DNA from: an uncultured Chloroflexota bacterium
GTDB lineage: Bacteria; Chloroflexota; Limnocylindria; Limnocylindrales; Limnocylindraceae
Assembly: GCA_903851225.1 (NCBI GenBank)
Contig: CAINNT010000181.1
Location: 1 to 6,623, forward strand
Direction of reading: 5' to 3'
DNA: 6,623 nt
A program made the translations under genes and the position numbers. Numbering within the stretch: position 1 is the first letter of the stretch; every line of letters begins with the position of its first letter. This document shows, piece after piece, positions 5,757 to 6,623 of the stretch. Below the pieces are notes generated by a model that worked only from the letters and a program-made list of their open reading frames with translations, ran no database searches and was not told the origin of the DNA.

Positions 5757-6596
5757 ATGAGTCGAGACATTCCGCGCTCGGGCCAAGCAACTGGCGGCAC
5801 AGAATTTTATACGTACGTTTGGCCCGTCTGGAAACTTCCTGCCCGGGTCGCAACGACGACCAACGTTGCCGCTCTGAGTAGCGGAGCGCCCCTGGTCGTA
5901 GACGGCGTAACCGTCTCGAACTCGGATAGAGTCCTCGTCGTTCGGCAGACCTCGGAACAAGAAAATGGAATCTACGAGGTCGTATCCGCAGGAACGGGAT
6001 CCGATGGGCAGTGGGCCAGAGATGTAGACTGTGATTCGTCCTCTGAGGTTGTGGGCGGGATGATGGTCTACGTCCAAGAGGGAACGCAAAACGGACGTAC
6101 TAGATTCACCCTCGTTACGGCAGGCTCTATCGCGCTCGGCGTAACTCCTCTCACTTTCATCCAAGAGGCTCCACTCGTGCGCACCGATGCAACATCCACG
6201 GAGATTCTGCCAGCGGCCGCGTTCACGAGCGGCACAATTTTGTGGTCAAACGCCCTAGATACACGGGACTACTCAGAAGTTTCGGTATGGTTTGCTCCGA
6301 CCAATCTGGGATCAAACACTCAAGTAGACATTTACGTACAGTGGTCAGACGACGGGACGATCTCGTTTTCGGACACGGTCGGAATCCAGCAGACCGATTT
6401 TTTGATCGCAGGCGGGACGGACGGAACGTTCAAGCCGAAAGACTACGTGGCGCGACTGACGACCTCGACAGGAGAACTCGCCGCAGGCACTACGAAGTTG
6501 CTGTCCTTCCCTAAAAAGGGCGGCCTCATGCGGGTCGGCGTCATGGGCAACAACGCCTCCGGTCAATTCTCTCTCCGCGCACTGCGCCTGGCTTGA
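5757..6596 (+). CDS. Tail-fibre-like structural protein with a phage 'NGIY' domain
   Basis: This is a 279-aa protein; the ATG at 5757 has AGAGG at 5746-5750. Residues 28-136 match a pattern I know from many phage tail-fibre and appendage proteins: RVATT.N (30-36), VDGV.V...DRVLV..QT..QENGIY (48-73), W.RD.D.....E (86-97), V.V.EGT (104-110), and a closing ALG.TPLTFIQ (126-136). This domain usually precedes receptor-binding or shaft domains. Residues 155-279 form a second, unassigned beta-rich domain with SNALDTRDYSEV (164-175), VQWSDDGT (194-201), GIQQTDF (209-215) and a basic FPKKGG (251-256). The 60-base lines I counted are about 52% G+C, below the paralogue block, which suggests a different origin. 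There is no catalytic or membrane feature. It is likely a tail appendage or fibre component; the exact location in the virion cannot be told. Confidence 0.87.
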   Translation: MSRDIPRSGQATGGTEFYTYVWPVWKLPARVATTTNVAALSSGAPLVVDGVTVSNSDRVLVVRQTSEQENGIYEVVSAGTGSDGQWARDVDCDSSSEVVGGMMVYVQEGTQNGRTRFTLVTAGSIALGVTPLTFIQEAPLVRTDATSTEILPAAAFTSGTILWSNALDTRDYSEVSVWFAPTNLGSNTQVDIYVQWSDDGTISFSDTVGIQQTDFLIAGGTDGTFKPKDYVARLTTSTGELAAGTTKLLSFPKKGGLMRVGVMGNNASGQFSLRALRLA

Positions 6597-6600
6597 GGAA
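6594..6600 (+). promoter_or_regulatory. Ribosome binding site for the last gene, overlapping the previous stop
   Basis: TGAGGAA contains the TGA stop of the 279-aa gene and a GAGGA Shine-Dalgarno core (6595-6599), four bases before the ATG at 6604. The overlap means termination and initiation are probably coupled. Confidence 0.6.
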
Positions 6601-6603
6601 ATC

Positions 6604-6623
6604 ATGTACTGGTATCTCATCCC
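6604..6623 (+). CDS. Start of a further gene, cut by the window end
   Basis: An ATG at 6604 follows a GAGGA ribosome binding site by four bases and begins MYWYLI before the window ends. Spacing and direction match the rest of the operon. Too little is visible to say what it encodes. The start itself is supported by the binding site and the seven-base gap after the previous stop. Confidence 0.55.

Noticed and set aside
1..6623. RNA genes, CRISPR array, mobile element ends, attachment sites
   Set aside because: The window is almost wholly filled by plus-strand coding sequence. No tRNA-like cloverleaf, spaced direct repeats or inverted terminal repeats were found by eye.

Overview
The window looks like part of the late structural (tail or fibre) module of a tailed bacteriophage or prophage. 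All genes lie on the + strand, packed head to tail with gaps of 2 to 19 bases. There is no non-coding stretch, RNA gene, integrase, transposase or CRISPR. Every recognisable product is a beta-rich, Gly/Ser/Thr/Asn-rich virion-type protein with no signal peptide or membrane segment. The host cannot be named from this sequence. Hand-counted 60-base lines give about 58-65% G+C in the repeated block and about 50% in the last complete gene.

Layout: (1) 2-1111, the 3' part of a tail-fibre-like gene with two copies of a roughly 78-residue 'IKKID...TIDG...SDGT.W' domain. (2) 1114-5335, four consecutive paralogous genes (353, 355, 357 and 333 aa) that start MAY.GS.NN and end PW..N..PL(Y/V). They share an ordered set of motifs (AAGW, REP/QEP, KYSR, GYVS, DPS.R, PKGF, DT.N/DL, (E/D)PRIV) but differ strongly between DPS.R and PKGF. 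This tandem four-gene array is the most interesting structure in the window. (3) 5348-5737, a 129-aa protein that opens with an 18-residue tandem repeat. (4) 5757-6596, a 279-aa protein with a domain familiar from phage tail fibres ('RVATT.N...VDGV...DRVLV..QT...NGIY') and an unassigned beta-rich C-terminal domain. (5) 6604-6623, the first codons of another gene.

The likely working unit is one polycistronic late transcript. The three junctions with 2-base gaps (genes 1/2, 3/4, 4/5) lack a clear Shine-Dalgarno sequence and suggest termination-reinitiation coupling. The last three genes each have a purine-rich ribosome binding site. The inferred role of the array is a set of related, surface-exposed tail or fibre components that may offer different binding specificities. 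No enzyme motif was recognised.
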